NCBI GenBank assembly: GCA_019638775.1
Contig: JAHBTD010000002.1
Location: 1,054,001 to 1,118,000 of the forward strand
Direction: 5' to 3'
Source of the DNA: Fimbriimonadaceae bacterium
GTDB lineage: Bacteria; Armatimonadota; Fimbriimonadia; Fimbriimonadales; Fimbriimonadaceae
DNA: 64,000 nucleotides
In this document: piece after piece, positions 25,164 through 35,830 of the stretch
How positions within the stretch are numbered: the stretch's first letter is position 1
How the letters are laid out: each line of letters starts with the position of its first letter
Translations under genes and position numbers: made by a program
The notes under the pieces: generated by a model
Seen by the model: the letters and a program-made list of their open reading frames with translations, nothing else
Told to the model about the DNA's origin: nothing
The model's database searches: none

Positions 25164-26588
25164 CTATTTGCGTATGCCTACACCGATGGTAAACGCACTC
25201 TTATCGAAGATGCGGTCCGCGCCCACCCAGCCGTATAGGCCATTGCCGAAATCGATTCGGGCGCGAAGGTCGAAGCGGGGATCGTTGATATCGAACAGAT
25301 CGCCCCGCAGACTGAGCCTTGGCGCAAGACGGTAGTCTACCCCGACACCGGGCTTACTGGCGTAAATTCCGTACCTGTATTGCAGGCTTGAGTTCAAAGG
25401 ACGCCCGTATTGAGCTGTGATCTTGTTTGACTCGAAGGCATCCCATAGGCCTAAGGTCACCGATCCACCCCCCCCTACGGGGAGCGTCGCCGAGAGGTCG
25501 GTGCGCCAATGGTTGGGGTCCTGCTCCCTCGAAAGGCTCATGTCCGTGGTCAATCCCTTGACGGGACCGCCGCTCGGAACCTTGTCAAAGAACTTCTGAA
25601 GCTTCTCAAGAACTGCCTTTGCTTCGTCGGCAAGCTCGTTGGCCTTTTTTGTCAGTTCCACGACGTTCTCACTGATCTTCACGCCGTTCTCAGAGATGAG
25701 GGTGCCATCCTTGGTCATCTTCTCCGTGTTTTCTGCGATGCGGGTCCCGGAGTCGGTGATCTTTTCGACGTTGCCGACCGTGTTGTTCAAGGAGTCGCGC
25801 ATCTTTGGATCGTTGACCATCTCCTCCACCCCGGCAATCAGCTTTTCTGCGCTGGCAGCCGTACGGTTTAGGCTTGCAAGAATCGCCTGAGCTTCATCTT
25901 TGAACTTGGGGTCTTGGACCAACTTGAGCGCGTATTGCGTGGCCTTCTGAACATCGGTCATGGTCTGGCCCAAGCTCGCCATTAGGCCACGCACCGAGGA
26001 GCGGTTCTCTGCGATCGTCGAATCTAAGCTCGTTGCCAGCTTGCCAAACTGCTCGATTGTTTTGTTGCTTGTCTCCAAGAGTGCGAGCAGGTTGCCCTTC
26101 ATCTTGTCGTCTTCAAGGAGTGCTCGCGTAGCGATCAGTGTTTTGTTGACCTCTTGAAGAGTGGTCGTCATATCGGGAAGCAGGTCGCCAAGGGGTGAGG
26201 GCTTTGAGCCCATGATTGTGGCACCACTGGCGAGATATCCCGTGGAGCCCCCAGCGGGAGGAACCAAAACCACAGGAGAATCTCCAAATCCGATAAGGGA
26301 GCTCGCAATCTGGGCGGTCGTACCTTCGGGGATCTTGATCTCGTCTTGGAGGGTCATCGCGACGCGGGCACGATCAGGCGCTGTGAGCTCGATTGCAGTG
26401 ACATTGCCAATGCGGACGCCCGCCATTGTCACATTCGAGCCGATCTGAAGCCCGCTAGCATCGGCGAATTCGGCATAGATGGTCTTCGAGGGCTTGGCGA
26501 AGAGGCTCTTTCCGAGAACTTCGTAAGCTCCAAAGAGCAGTCCGACAAAGACAATCACCAGCAGTCCGACTTTCCAAGCGCCTTGCAT
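25164..26588 (-). CDS. MCE (MlaD-type) protein with outer-membrane-like C-terminal region
   Basis: The 474-residue protein has one N-terminal membrane helix (about 5-26), an MCE/MlaD domain at about 38-115 (IYAEFADASGLQIGSNVTMAGVRIGNV), and a long helical stretch to about 350 rich in N/T/K/E heptads (TEKMTKDGTLISENGVKISEN). From about 365 to the end, roughly nine short segments with alternating residues (GSVTLGLWDAF, LQYRYGIYA, GVGVDYRL, FDLRARIDFG, AFTIGVGIRK) look like beta-barrel strands. MlaD rings carry lipids between membranes. This layout could cross the whole envelope. No mlaE or mlaF is in the window. It is 11 bases upstream of rplI. Confidence 0.88.
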   Translation of the reverse strand: MQGAWKVGLLVIVFVGLLFGAYEVLGKSLFAKPSKTIYAEFADASGLQIGSNVTMAGVRIGNVTAIELTAPDRARVAMTLQDEIKIPEGTTAQIASSLIGFGDSPVVLVPPAGGSTGYLASGATIMGSKPSPLGDLLPDMTTTLQEVNKTLIATRALLEDDKMKGNLLALLETSNKTIEQFGKLATSLDSTIAENRSSVRGLMASLGQTMTDVQKATQYALKLVQDPKFKDEAQAILASLNRTAASAEKLIAGVEEMVNDPKMRDSLNNTVGNVEKITDSGTRIAENTEKMTKDGTLISENGVKISENVVELTKKANELADEAKAVLEKLQKFFDKVPSGGPVKGLTTDMSLSREQDPNHWRTDLSATLPVGGGGSVTLGLWDAFESNKITAQYGRPLNSSLQYRYGIYASKPGVGVDYRLAPRLSLRGDLFDINDPRFDLRARIDFGNGLYGWVGADRIFDKSAFTIGVGIRK

Positions 26589-26995
26589 GACTTCAGTTTA
26601 ACCCTCCCAGCAAGAATACGGAAACCTTTTGGTCCTCCGTTACTGTTGACGTAGTGAACAGACACCAAGCTTCGGCTATTCTGGATTGCCAAATGGGCAG
26701 ATTGCCCTAATCGAGTTCGGTCTTAGCTGATGGTCCTTTGTATGGTCTGATGTTTTGAACAGCGCAAGAAATCATCCTGACCATGCCTTCTCAGACTGCC
26801 GATAACCCAAATAAGAGCGATTGCAGGTTCGAAAGGGTCCTAAGTCTGGATTCCAAAGGATCGAAACGCTCGTCTAACAAGCAAGGACCTTCGATGGATA
26901 GCACGGCGGCGGCAAACATCCCCGACGTAAAACCAGAGTAGGTCTGCCTTCGACCCAACAGGATCGGAGCCAGAGTAACAGGTAAAAATAAAACT
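26589..26995. other. Divergent intergenic region mce / clpC
   Basis: These 407 bases separate the diverging mce and clpC genes. No open frame of protein-like composition is present. A GGTTCGAAAGG at about 26827-26837 resembles a tRNA T-loop but its flanks do not pair. GGATTCC/GGATCGAAA-type short repeats occur near 26848-26866. Promoters for both genes must lie here, but I cannot fix them. Confidence 0.4.
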
Positions 26996-29497
<2,502 letters not shown>

Positions 29498-29518
29498 GAG
29501 TCAGGAGACAACGTAAAG

Positions 29519-29554
29519 ATCGCCCCCAGACAGCGTGGTCCGGGGGCGATTTTG
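29519..29554 (+). terminator. Intrinsic terminator of clpC
   Basis: ATCGCCCCC (29519-29527) pairs perfectly with GGGGGCGAT (29542-29550) across a 14-base loop, followed by a TTTT-containing stretch. It lies 22 bases after the clpC stop and before the convergent M56 gene. Confidence 0.88.
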
Positions 29555-29579
29555 CTTCTGCTATGACAGGGCCGTACGG

Positions 29580-31046
29580 TCAGTTTCCGTGCTTGAGATG
29601 AAGCTCCTCCTGAGTTGAGCGCGCATACACCTTGGCCGCTGCCTCCTCAAGCTCAGATCGGTTAGCGGGGCTTATCAGTTCGGCATGACCGTCGAGGAAA
29701 CTCACCGCGATACGCCGTCCGTTCGGAACCCTTTCGATCCACAATGGCACTTCAGAAGGATTAGGTATCTGAGACAAGAGGACGCCCGATAGGTTCAAGT
29801 TGAACTCGAAGCTACCGCCCTTCGCGGGTGAGGATAGCGTCTCAGCGATCAGAACATAGGGCGAGATAGCCTCTCTCGCCTGCTGCGTGTTGGCAACGCT
29901 GGGCAACCGGTCGTCATAGTCGTTCGCAAAAATTTGCGTCGCCATCGCCAAGTCTCGAGCCCGACGCATTGCCACCTGCTCTTCACGCTCGACCTGGTTC
30001 ATTGTCTGACCTGAATCTGAGGCCGGTTGCGAACCAAGGCGAACGCTAGCAACGGCGGTCACCGAAATGCCAACAATGGCGACCATTGCGAGCAGTTGGA
30101 CAGAGGAAAGCCCGCGACGGCGCGCCGACGGGGAGAGGATTGACCGAATTCTCGATTCGAATTTTGACTTATACATGAAATGTACTCCTGATTGAAAATG
30201 GGGGGATCGTTTGCCAAGCTCGACCGCAAGATGAAGCAGTTCAGCGGCATAGGAGGTAGCCTTCACTCCCAACCGCAGAACCGCATCATCCGTGGCAAGC
30301 TCCGCATTCTCTCGCATCGAACGCGCGCCGATCCATGCGAGAGGGTGGAACCAGTAGAGGGCGCACGCAAACTCGGCAAGCAGCTGACTCGCAAAGTCGT
30401 TGCGGCGCACGTGGGCGAATTCATGGAGCAGAACGGCTTCCAGCCGCTCTTGCGACCAAGCCTCAACTCCTTTCGGCAGCAGGACGACCGGGGGCAGAAT
30501 GCCCCAGGTCATCGCCGCTCCCGATTTGGGAGAGACACACACGCGCACCTCCCAATTCTTTCTCAGGCCAACGCGCCGGGCAAGTGCCCGAACATCGACC
30601 GATAAATCGTCATCTCCAACCGGCAGCGACGCCTTACGTCGCAACACACGCAGTCGCCAAAGGCAAAAGAGCGTCCGGCTAAGCGCAAGCAGAAAACCGA
30701 CCGCCCAGACTGTCAGCAAAGCGACCTCTAGTGAGATGGCAGCTTCATTCGGAGAATATGACGAGACGTTAGCCATCGAAGCGGTGGGCACCGCGTCCGC
30801 ATAGCCCAGCGTTGTCCTCTCAGCCTGCGACCCGCTTGACGCTACAGTCTCAGAGCCGGCACCAATGCCCAAGAAAAGCCTCGGCCCAACGATCCCCGAG
30901 AGGATCGGTAGAAGAATCAGACCAACGAAAGCCGCCGACCAAACGATATGCGCCGATGCTGAACGCCTGCGCAAAACGATGCTCGCTCCCAAAGCCAAGC
31001 CAAGCACAACTGTTGCTTGCAGTATCAACTCGAAGTAGGAGCTCAT
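29580..31046 (-). CDS. M56 (BlaR1-like) membrane peptidase fused to pseudopilin-like tail
   Basis: The 488-residue protein begins with membrane helices (7-25, 33-60, 105-130) and a cytoplasmic M56 zinc domain: H208-E-F-A-H212 in LLHEFAHVRRND, with the third ligand in ENAELATDDAV (about 247-252). A further helix lies at 316-333. The C-terminal 120 residues are not the penicillin-sensing domain of BlaR1; they contain MATQIFANDYDDRLPS (376-379 DYDD) and VSFLDGHAEL (452-454), as in Armatimonadota pseudopilin-type proteins. It overlaps the upstream blaI-like gene by 4 bases, so the pair is coupled. The inducing signal is unknown. Confidence 0.87.
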   Translation of the reverse strand: MSSYFELILQATVVLGLALGASIVLRRRSASAHIVWSAAFVGLILLPILSGIVGPRLFLGIGAGSETVASSGSQAERTTLGYADAVPTASMANVSSYSPNEAAISLEVALLTVWAVGFLLALSRTLFCLWRLRVLRRKASLPVGDDDLSVDVRALARRVGLRKNWEVRVCVSPKSGAAMTWGILPPVVLLPKGVEAWSQERLEAVLLHEFAHVRRNDFASQLLAEFACALYWFHPLAWIGARSMRENAELATDDAVLRLGVKATSYAAELLHLAVELGKRSPHFQSGVHFMYKSKFESRIRSILSPSARRRGLSSVQLLAMVAIVGISVTAVASVRLGSQPASDSGQTMNQVEREEQVAMRRARDLAMATQIFANDYDDRLPSVANTQQAREAISPYVLIAETLSSPAKGGSFEFNLNLSGVLLSQIPNPSEVPLWIERVPNGRRIAVSFLDGHAELISPANRSELEEAAAKVYARSTQEELHLKHGN

Positions 31047-31420
31047 CTCTCCTCCGCCTTCGCCGAGTCGATTAGGGCCTGTAGACTGGCGATCTGCTCG
31101 TCCGTCAACTTTTGATCCTGCGAGTCGATTACCGTCGCAACAACTCGTTCTAACGAACCCTCGAAAAACGTTTCAATCACGTCGGCGAGGACGCTCTTCG
31201 CCATCTGATCGCGTGGCACGACGGGCTCGTATATGTAGCGAACTCCATCCTGCATGTGGCGAATCTGCCCCTTGTCCCGAAGAATTGTGAGTAGGGTCCG
31301 CACGGCTGTGTAGCTTGGCGGGTCGGAGATGGCATCTCGAATCTCCGCTGCAGAAGCCTTGCCCAGCCGATAAAGCGCATCCATGATTTGACGCTCTCGA
31401 CGGCTGAGACCCGAGCTCAT
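31043..31420 (-). CDS. BlaI/MecI-type repressor
   Basis: Starting at 31420 gives a 125-residue BlaI-family protein: LSRRERQIMDALYRLGKASAAEIRDAI, then the winged-helix recognition part YTAVRTLLTILRDKGQI and YIYEPVVPRD, and a C-terminal dimerisation helix. In this family the paired M56 protein triggers repressor cleavage after sensing a signal. The frame is open further upstream (ATG 31441 and beyond), but those starts lie inside the TTGGCA operator array and add residues not typical of the family. It overlaps the M56 gene by 4 bases. Self-regulation through the array is inferred. Confidence 0.88.
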   Translation of the reverse strand: MSSGLSRRERQIMDALYRLGKASAAEIRDAISDPPSYTAVRTLLTILRDKGQIRHMQDGVRYIYEPVVPRDQMAKSVLADVIETFFEGSLERVVATVIDSQDQKLTDEQIASLQALIDSAKAEER

Positions 31421-31430
31421 ATCTGCTTTT

Positions 31431-31489
31431 TTGGCATCCATGCCAAAATATTGGCATACTTTTCTTGAAATGCCAAGGGCTTGTGCCAA
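31431..31489. promoter_or_regulatory. Operator array of TTGGCA/TGCCAA half-sites
   Basis: Half-sites start at 31431 (TTGGCA), 31441 (TGCCAA), 31451 (TTGGCA), 31471 (TGCCAA) and 31484 (TGCCAA). The first four share an exact 10-bp step, with one position (31461) vacant. Adjacent pairs make perfect 6-4-6 inverted repeats. The array ends 11 bases before the repressor start codon and lies between that gene and the diverging kinase-like gene, so it can control both. Confidence 0.75.
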
Positions 31490-31534
31490 ATTTTTAGATA
31501 TTTTAACGATTGGGCCATCATAAGCGAAGACCCT

Positions 31535-32251
31535 ATGCTCGGAAGCCCTATCGATATCCACCAGTTGTTGCAGCAACCCTTCATCCCACAAGGGGCGAGC
31601 ACTCGTGTGCGAGTGTCCGTTTCGCCATGCGGGCGGTATGTGCTCAAGACACCCCTAACGGCAGTCGAAATTGAACAAGCTTTCCGGCGTTACGGGATTG
31701 ATCTCGGGGCAGTGGAATGGTCGCCTTGCCCAGGAGATGCCTTGGCATCCGCCGACGCGCTTGGAAGATTGAGCATGGAGAGCTACGAGGTAGCGTGGGA
31801 AAACTTGCGAGACGAGGCCGCCCTGTTGTTTATTGGGATGCATCCTGACGGGTCCGGTCAGTTCGTCATCCTGCAGCAAAGGGTACAGCTCTTCGTGGAC
31901 TTCGTCCATGAAGCCATCCGGCGCGGTGACAGTCGGACCGGGGAATGGGCCATCGACGAGCTGCTAACTTTCACCGGCAAACTTTGGAAGTAGAACATCA
32001 CGGAGAACACCTTCAACTTTGCCGACAACTACGGATTCCTTCCCTCACCTACCGGTCCGCGGATCATCCTTGTCGACATCGGGGAGCTTGAGGTTGGAGT
32101 TGAGCGTGTTTGCCGTCAGGCAGATCGGGGAGAGATGCTCTCGAATCAAAGCTTTACGCGCTGGCTAAAGCCTTCCTACCCAGCTCTCGCAGAAAGGCTT
32201 GCCTTAGGTTATGAGCGTCTGGTCCGAGAATTCCTGAACCAAGAGGTGTAA
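31535..32251 (+). pseudogene. Kinase-like gene interrupted by an in-frame TAG
   Basis: From the ATG at 31535 the frame codes for 152 residues (including STRVRVSVSPCGRYVLKTP and GEWAIDELLTFTGKLWK) to a TAG at 31991-31993. In the same frame coding continues for 85 more residues: NITENTFNFADNYGFL, then RIILVDIGELEVG, up to a TAA at 32249-32251. The join 'LW[stop]...TFNFADNYG...VDIGEL' reads as one continuous protein, reminiscent of small protein-kinase-like proteins where this part holds the metal-binding aspartate. One nonsense change, read-through, or a base-calling error would all explain it. It diverges from the BlaI-type gene across the operator array. Confidence 0.7.
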
Positions 32252-32277
32252 GGTGAAATCCGCTGTCGCCGACTTGC

Positions 32278-32997
32278 TTAGCTGCTGTCAGCAGCGCCTC
32301 GCCACACGACATCCCACCAACCGTTCTCTTTCTGAAGTTTGTAGACCTTGGCATCTTCAGGAGAAAGCGTAAACGATTCCGGATGAACAAAGCCTTCGAA
32401 CACGTTCGAGTAGACCGGCTTCAAGGTTACAGGGTCCTTGATATCCGGGTCGGGAACAAGCATGCGGACACGCATCTGCGTCTTTGTTGGACCTGAGTCA
32501 AACCCGATGAGCGGCATTCTCCAGTAGGAAAGTCCGGCAAGGAAGACTTGATGGCGGCTATTGCCACAGGTGATACGATGCCGAAACTCTACAGGAAGCC
32601 ATTCTCCGTCAGCGGTCTTGGCCTCCAGCACCATATTCAGCGCGCTGTCGAAAGCGTCAAAACTCAGCACTTGACTCGACTTGCTAATGAGATAGATGTA
32701 GCTTCCAGCTTTGTCGTCGCGAGAGGCGACGATCCGGAACAGGCGGCGATTTCTTGCCCCAGGACCCACATTCGGGGGCACACCAGCTATGGCGTAATTG
32801 TCCGACTTTCCATACCCACCCGCCGCATTTGGATCGTCCATTAATGAGCCAACTCGATAGTTAGCCACTCGCATGAAGTGGTCCTTCGATGGCTTGGACT
32901 GCAAACCCAGACCCGCCATCAGAACCAACGCGAGCCCTGCATGACAAGCAACGACCCGACTTCCCAAGTTTCCCAATCTCCTCATAATTTTCACCAC
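32278..32997 (-). CDS. Hypothetical exported protein
   Basis: The frame starts with GTG at 32997 (239 residues); an ATG four codons later (32985) is equally possible. The N-terminus has basic residues and a hydrophobic stretch (VVACHAGLALVLMAGLGLQS) suggesting a signal peptide. The rest is an uncharacterised beta-rich domain (LFRIVASRDDKAGSYIYLIS, WLPVEFRHRITCGNSRHQVF, TQMRVRMLVPDPD). I do not recognise the family. It is convergent with the broken kinase-like gene and lies just downstream of the M1 peptidase gene on the same strand. Confidence 0.75.
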   Translation of the reverse strand: MVKIMRRLGNLGSRVVACHAGLALVLMAGLGLQSKPSKDHFMRVANYRVGSLMDDPNAAGGYGKSDNYAIAGVPPNVGPGARNRRLFRIVASRDDKAGSYIYLISKSSQVLSFDAFDSALNMVLEAKTADGEWLPVEFRHRITCGNSRHQVFLAGLSYWRMPLIGFDSGPTKTQMRVRMLVPDPDIKDPVTLKPVYSNVFEGFVHPESFTLSPEDAKVYKLQKENGWWDVVWRGAADSS

Positions 32998-33049
32998 TAC
33001 AAAGACAGTGTCATGAGTGGTCCAAAGTGTTTAGTCTTTCTCAAAAACT

Positions 33050-35122
33050 CTACGGGGAGCTCAAATGAAAGACCAGGTTTCCACCTGGCAATCCGTCACC
33101 CGAGGGGAACGATCCGGTGTACTCGCCGTCGAGCGCCATCCCGTTGTCGGTCGCGATTAGGGAGTCATAAGCCGTGATCTCGATATTGGCCGGTCCAAAA
33201 TACGGAACGGTCATCTGCAATACACCTCCAACTTCGTCGTACTTGAGTTTGAAGCCCATCTCTTCGCCGTTGAACAATATTTTGAAGTCTGCCCTTGTCG
33301 GCGAAATTGCCTTCAAAATCTTCATCGTAATCTTCTTCTGACCGATCTGATTCTCTACGCTGATATCGACGATCTTAGGAGGCCCCTCAGTGTAGGAGGT
33401 TGTTCCGGTCGAGGTCGTCAAAATCCAACCATCAGGATCAACACCCATTCCGGTTGGCGTTACGTTTGCTGGCAGTTGAAATGCATACCACTGTGTCCTT
33501 GCCGTGTTCCATAACGATCGTGTGAAAGTCTGTGAATTGACGGTGTATCGGAAGTCCACTGGCATCGTGTAAGTCGGATAGCTAGCGCTTTGGTTTTGCA
33601 CGAGCTTCACAAGCAGGTAGGGAACGGTGTCCACCAACACAACTTTAGTGCCGTATTGGTAAGCCGCAGCACCGTTCTGAAAAACCCAAGGCTGGAAGAA
33701 CCAATCCAAGTCTTGCCCGTAGGAATCCTCGACAGCTTGAATGAAGTCATCGGTGATGGCGGAGTCGTACTCGAATCGGTTGCGATAGTTCGCAAGTGCG
33801 GCAAAGAATGCGGAATCACCGAGAATCTTGCGGAGCATGTGCAGCACCCAGCCACCCTTGCGGTAGGAAAAGCTTGTACTAAAGATTCGGCTTTCGCTGG
33901 TGATGTCGTAGCAATAGACGCTTCCGTTGACGCTGCTTGGTTTTCGCGCCTGCATCGCGCTCTTGAGCGCGGCAAACCCGCTTGATCCGGGCTTGTTCTC
34001 AAGCCAAAGCGCTTCGCTGTACGTTGCAAAACCTTCGTTGAGCCAGATGTCGTGCCAAGTCTTGCACGTCACCATGTCGCCCCACCATTGGTGGCCCAGT
34101 TCGTGGGCCGTCACCGACTCGCTAAATGTTCCCTGCCCGGTCATTGTCTGGTGCTCCATACCGCCACCAAACGTGAACTGATAAATGCCGTACTTCTCGT
34201 TGATAAACGGATACAGCCCAAAGAGCGGCTTGAACGTGGCAAGCATTTGCACCGTTTGATTCCATGCCGTCCGATTGCTAGAGGTGTCGTTCTCGGGATA
34301 GATAAAGAATTCGAGCGGCATTGTGCCGCCTGTGTGCGTATAGCTGTTGGTCCAGGTGTTGTAATTCGTTGCAGCGAAACACAACAGATAGGGTGCCATG
34401 GGATAGCCCGTGCGATAGCGATAGCGTAGCTTGCTGCCAGGCATCGCGTCGATACCTTGGCGAACTCCGTTTGCGGCAACGACGAGGGGGCTTGGAACCG
34501 TAACCCAAATATCAAACGTCGCCTTATCGCTGTTTTCATCCTTGACTGGCCACCATGTGTGCGAATGCCAAGGCTCAGAAAGCGTCGAAACATAGGCCGC
34601 ACCGCTAGACCGTGTGCCAAAGACGATAGAGCCAAAACCTGACCCGCTTGGCGCGACTCCGCCGTAGTTGATCTTAACGGTGAAGGTGTCGTTGCTATTG
34701 ACGATCCGTGAGCTGATCGTCAAGCGAACGGTATTCACATCCAACCTTGTAAATGCGTTGGAAACGCCATCGACAAGGATCGAAGAGATCGAATAATTGT
34801 TGATCAGTCGAAACTCGAAGGTCGTGAGATTGTCAACGTTCGAGCGAATTGTCATCGTGTTCGAGCCGATGATCGTCTTTGTCGAGAGCGTTACGTCAAT
34901 GTCGAGAAAGCAATGCAGAACATCGGTATCCGATGCCGCCGCGAGTTTTGGGGGTGTGGGCGGGATCGGCTTTTTTGCACCCTGTCTGAACTGTTGACGC
35001 AGTTCCGATGAATGCGAACAAGATTCAAGAAATCGAAGATGGACGACAGCCGCACTGGCTACGCTTGAGGATAGGGACAGCGCGATGAGCGCGCCGAAAA
35101 GCATGGTTTTTTTCATGGACAT
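33050..35122 (-). CDS. Exported M1 family aminopeptidase
   Basis: The 690-residue protein has a signal peptide (MKKTMLFGALIALSLSSSVASA after MS) and an M1 gluzincin catalytic domain. The zinc site is H340-E-L-G-H344 with E363 in LNEGFATYSEA, and the substrate-anchoring motif appears as GGGMEHQT at about 319-326. The N-terminal beta domain lies at 65-260. After the catalytic part there is an extra beta-sandwich-like tail (about 560-690) instead of the large helical domain of PepN. It probably trims peptides in the periplasm or outside the cell. Confidence 0.93.
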   Translation of the reverse strand: MSMKKTMLFGALIALSLSSSVASAAVVHLRFLESCSHSSELRQQFRQGAKKPIPPTPPKLAAASDTDVLHCFLDIDVTLSTKTIIGSNTMTIRSNVDNLTTFEFRLINNYSISSILVDGVSNAFTRLDVNTVRLTISSRIVNSNDTFTVKINYGGVAPSGSGFGSIVFGTRSSGAAYVSTLSEPWHSHTWWPVKDENSDKATFDIWVTVPSPLVVAANGVRQGIDAMPGSKLRYRYRTGYPMAPYLLCFAATNYNTWTNSYTHTGGTMPLEFFIYPENDTSSNRTAWNQTVQMLATFKPLFGLYPFINEKYGIYQFTFGGGMEHQTMTGQGTFSESVTAHELGHQWWGDMVTCKTWHDIWLNEGFATYSEALWLENKPGSSGFAALKSAMQARKPSSVNGSVYCYDITSESRIFSTSFSYRKGGWVLHMLRKILGDSAFFAALANYRNRFEYDSAITDDFIQAVEDSYGQDLDWFFQPWVFQNGAAAYQYGTKVVLVDTVPYLLVKLVQNQSASYPTYTMPVDFRYTVNSQTFTRSLWNTARTQWYAFQLPANVTPTGMGVDPDGWILTTSTGTTSYTEGPPKIVDISVENQIGQKKITMKILKAISPTRADFKILFNGEEMGFKLKYDEVGGVLQMTVPYFGPANIEITAYDSLIATDNGMALDGEYTGSFPSGDGLPGGNLVFHLSSP

Positions 35123-35226
35123 CGTTATCCCACAAGAATCAAAGACGAGGTCCTCCTATTGTAACGTTCTCAGACAATTTCCGCGAGGTTGAGATACCGG
35201 GTTTTCGCGTTGAATAAACTACGGCC

Positions 35227-35745
35227 ATGCCCCACACGAGCGTCGTAATCCGCCCCATCTTGGATTCCGATTGTTTGGAACAACTCACCCAGCTGCTTCA
35301 CCAAGCGTATGCGATTCGCCTGGAGGAGGGGTTTCGGTTCTTCGCCACTCATCAAGATGTAGAGGTCACCCGAGAGCGCGTTCAGCAAGGGCACTGCGTC
35401 GTCGCCGACTTAGAATCCAAGATCGTCGGTACGGCGACGATCCGACCACTCAAACCCGATGATCGCGTCGAGTACTACCGCCGCTCGGATGCCTGGAGCT
35501 TCGGTCAATTTGGAGTGCTGCCGGAGTATCGGGGGCAAGGGATTGGCAAACGGCTCTATGATGCTTGCGAAAAGTACGCTCAGGCTAACGGGGCCAAAGA
35601 GATTGGGCTGGACACGCCCGAGCATGCTCACAATCTGATTGCGATGTATAACGCTTGGGGGTTTGAGATCGTAGGGGAGTTTGACTATCCGCACACGAAT
35701 TACAAGAGCGTGATCATGGGAAAGCGTGTCTGGATTGATGACTGA
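35227..35745 (+). CDS. GNAT family N-acetyltransferase
   Basis: The 172-residue protein has the GNAT core: beta strands around HCVVADLESKIVGTATIRP, the acetyl-CoA pyrophosphate loop QFGVLPEYRGQGIGKRLYD and the C-terminal strand GFEIVGEFDYPH. It acetylates an amine, but the acceptor cannot be inferred. The last codons and stop lie in the first units of the heptamer array that fills the gap to glycerate kinase. Confidence 0.9.
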   Translation: MPHTSVVIRPILDSDCLEQLTQLLHQAYAIRLEEGFRFFATHQDVEVTRERVQQGHCVVADLESKIVGTATIRPLKPDDRVEYYRRSDAWSFGQFGVLPEYRGQGIGKRLYDACEKYAQANGAKEIGLDTPEHAHNLIAMYNAWGFEIVGEFDYPHTNYKSVIMGKRVWIDD

Positions 35746-35830
35746 TGAATCTGGTGAGGGATCTGTGAATCGCGATCAGTAACCTGCATCCGGCAATTCA
35801 AAATCCAAAATCGGCAATCTAAAATCCAAA
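35733..35830. repeat. Degenerate 7-bp repeats between GNAT and glycerate kinase genes
   Basis: Two arrays flank a decayed centre. The left has GATTGAT, GACTGAT, GAATCTG (35733-35753) and covers the GNAT stop codon. The right has AATTCAA, AATCCAA, AATCGGC, AATCTAA, AATCCAA (35795-35829) in exact 7-bp register and ends at the glycerate kinase ATG (35831). Confidence 0.8.

Noticed and set aside
26820-26840. GGTTCGAAAGG, similar to a tRNA T-loop
   Set aside because: The flanking bases cannot form a T-stem and no anticodon or acceptor arm is in place.
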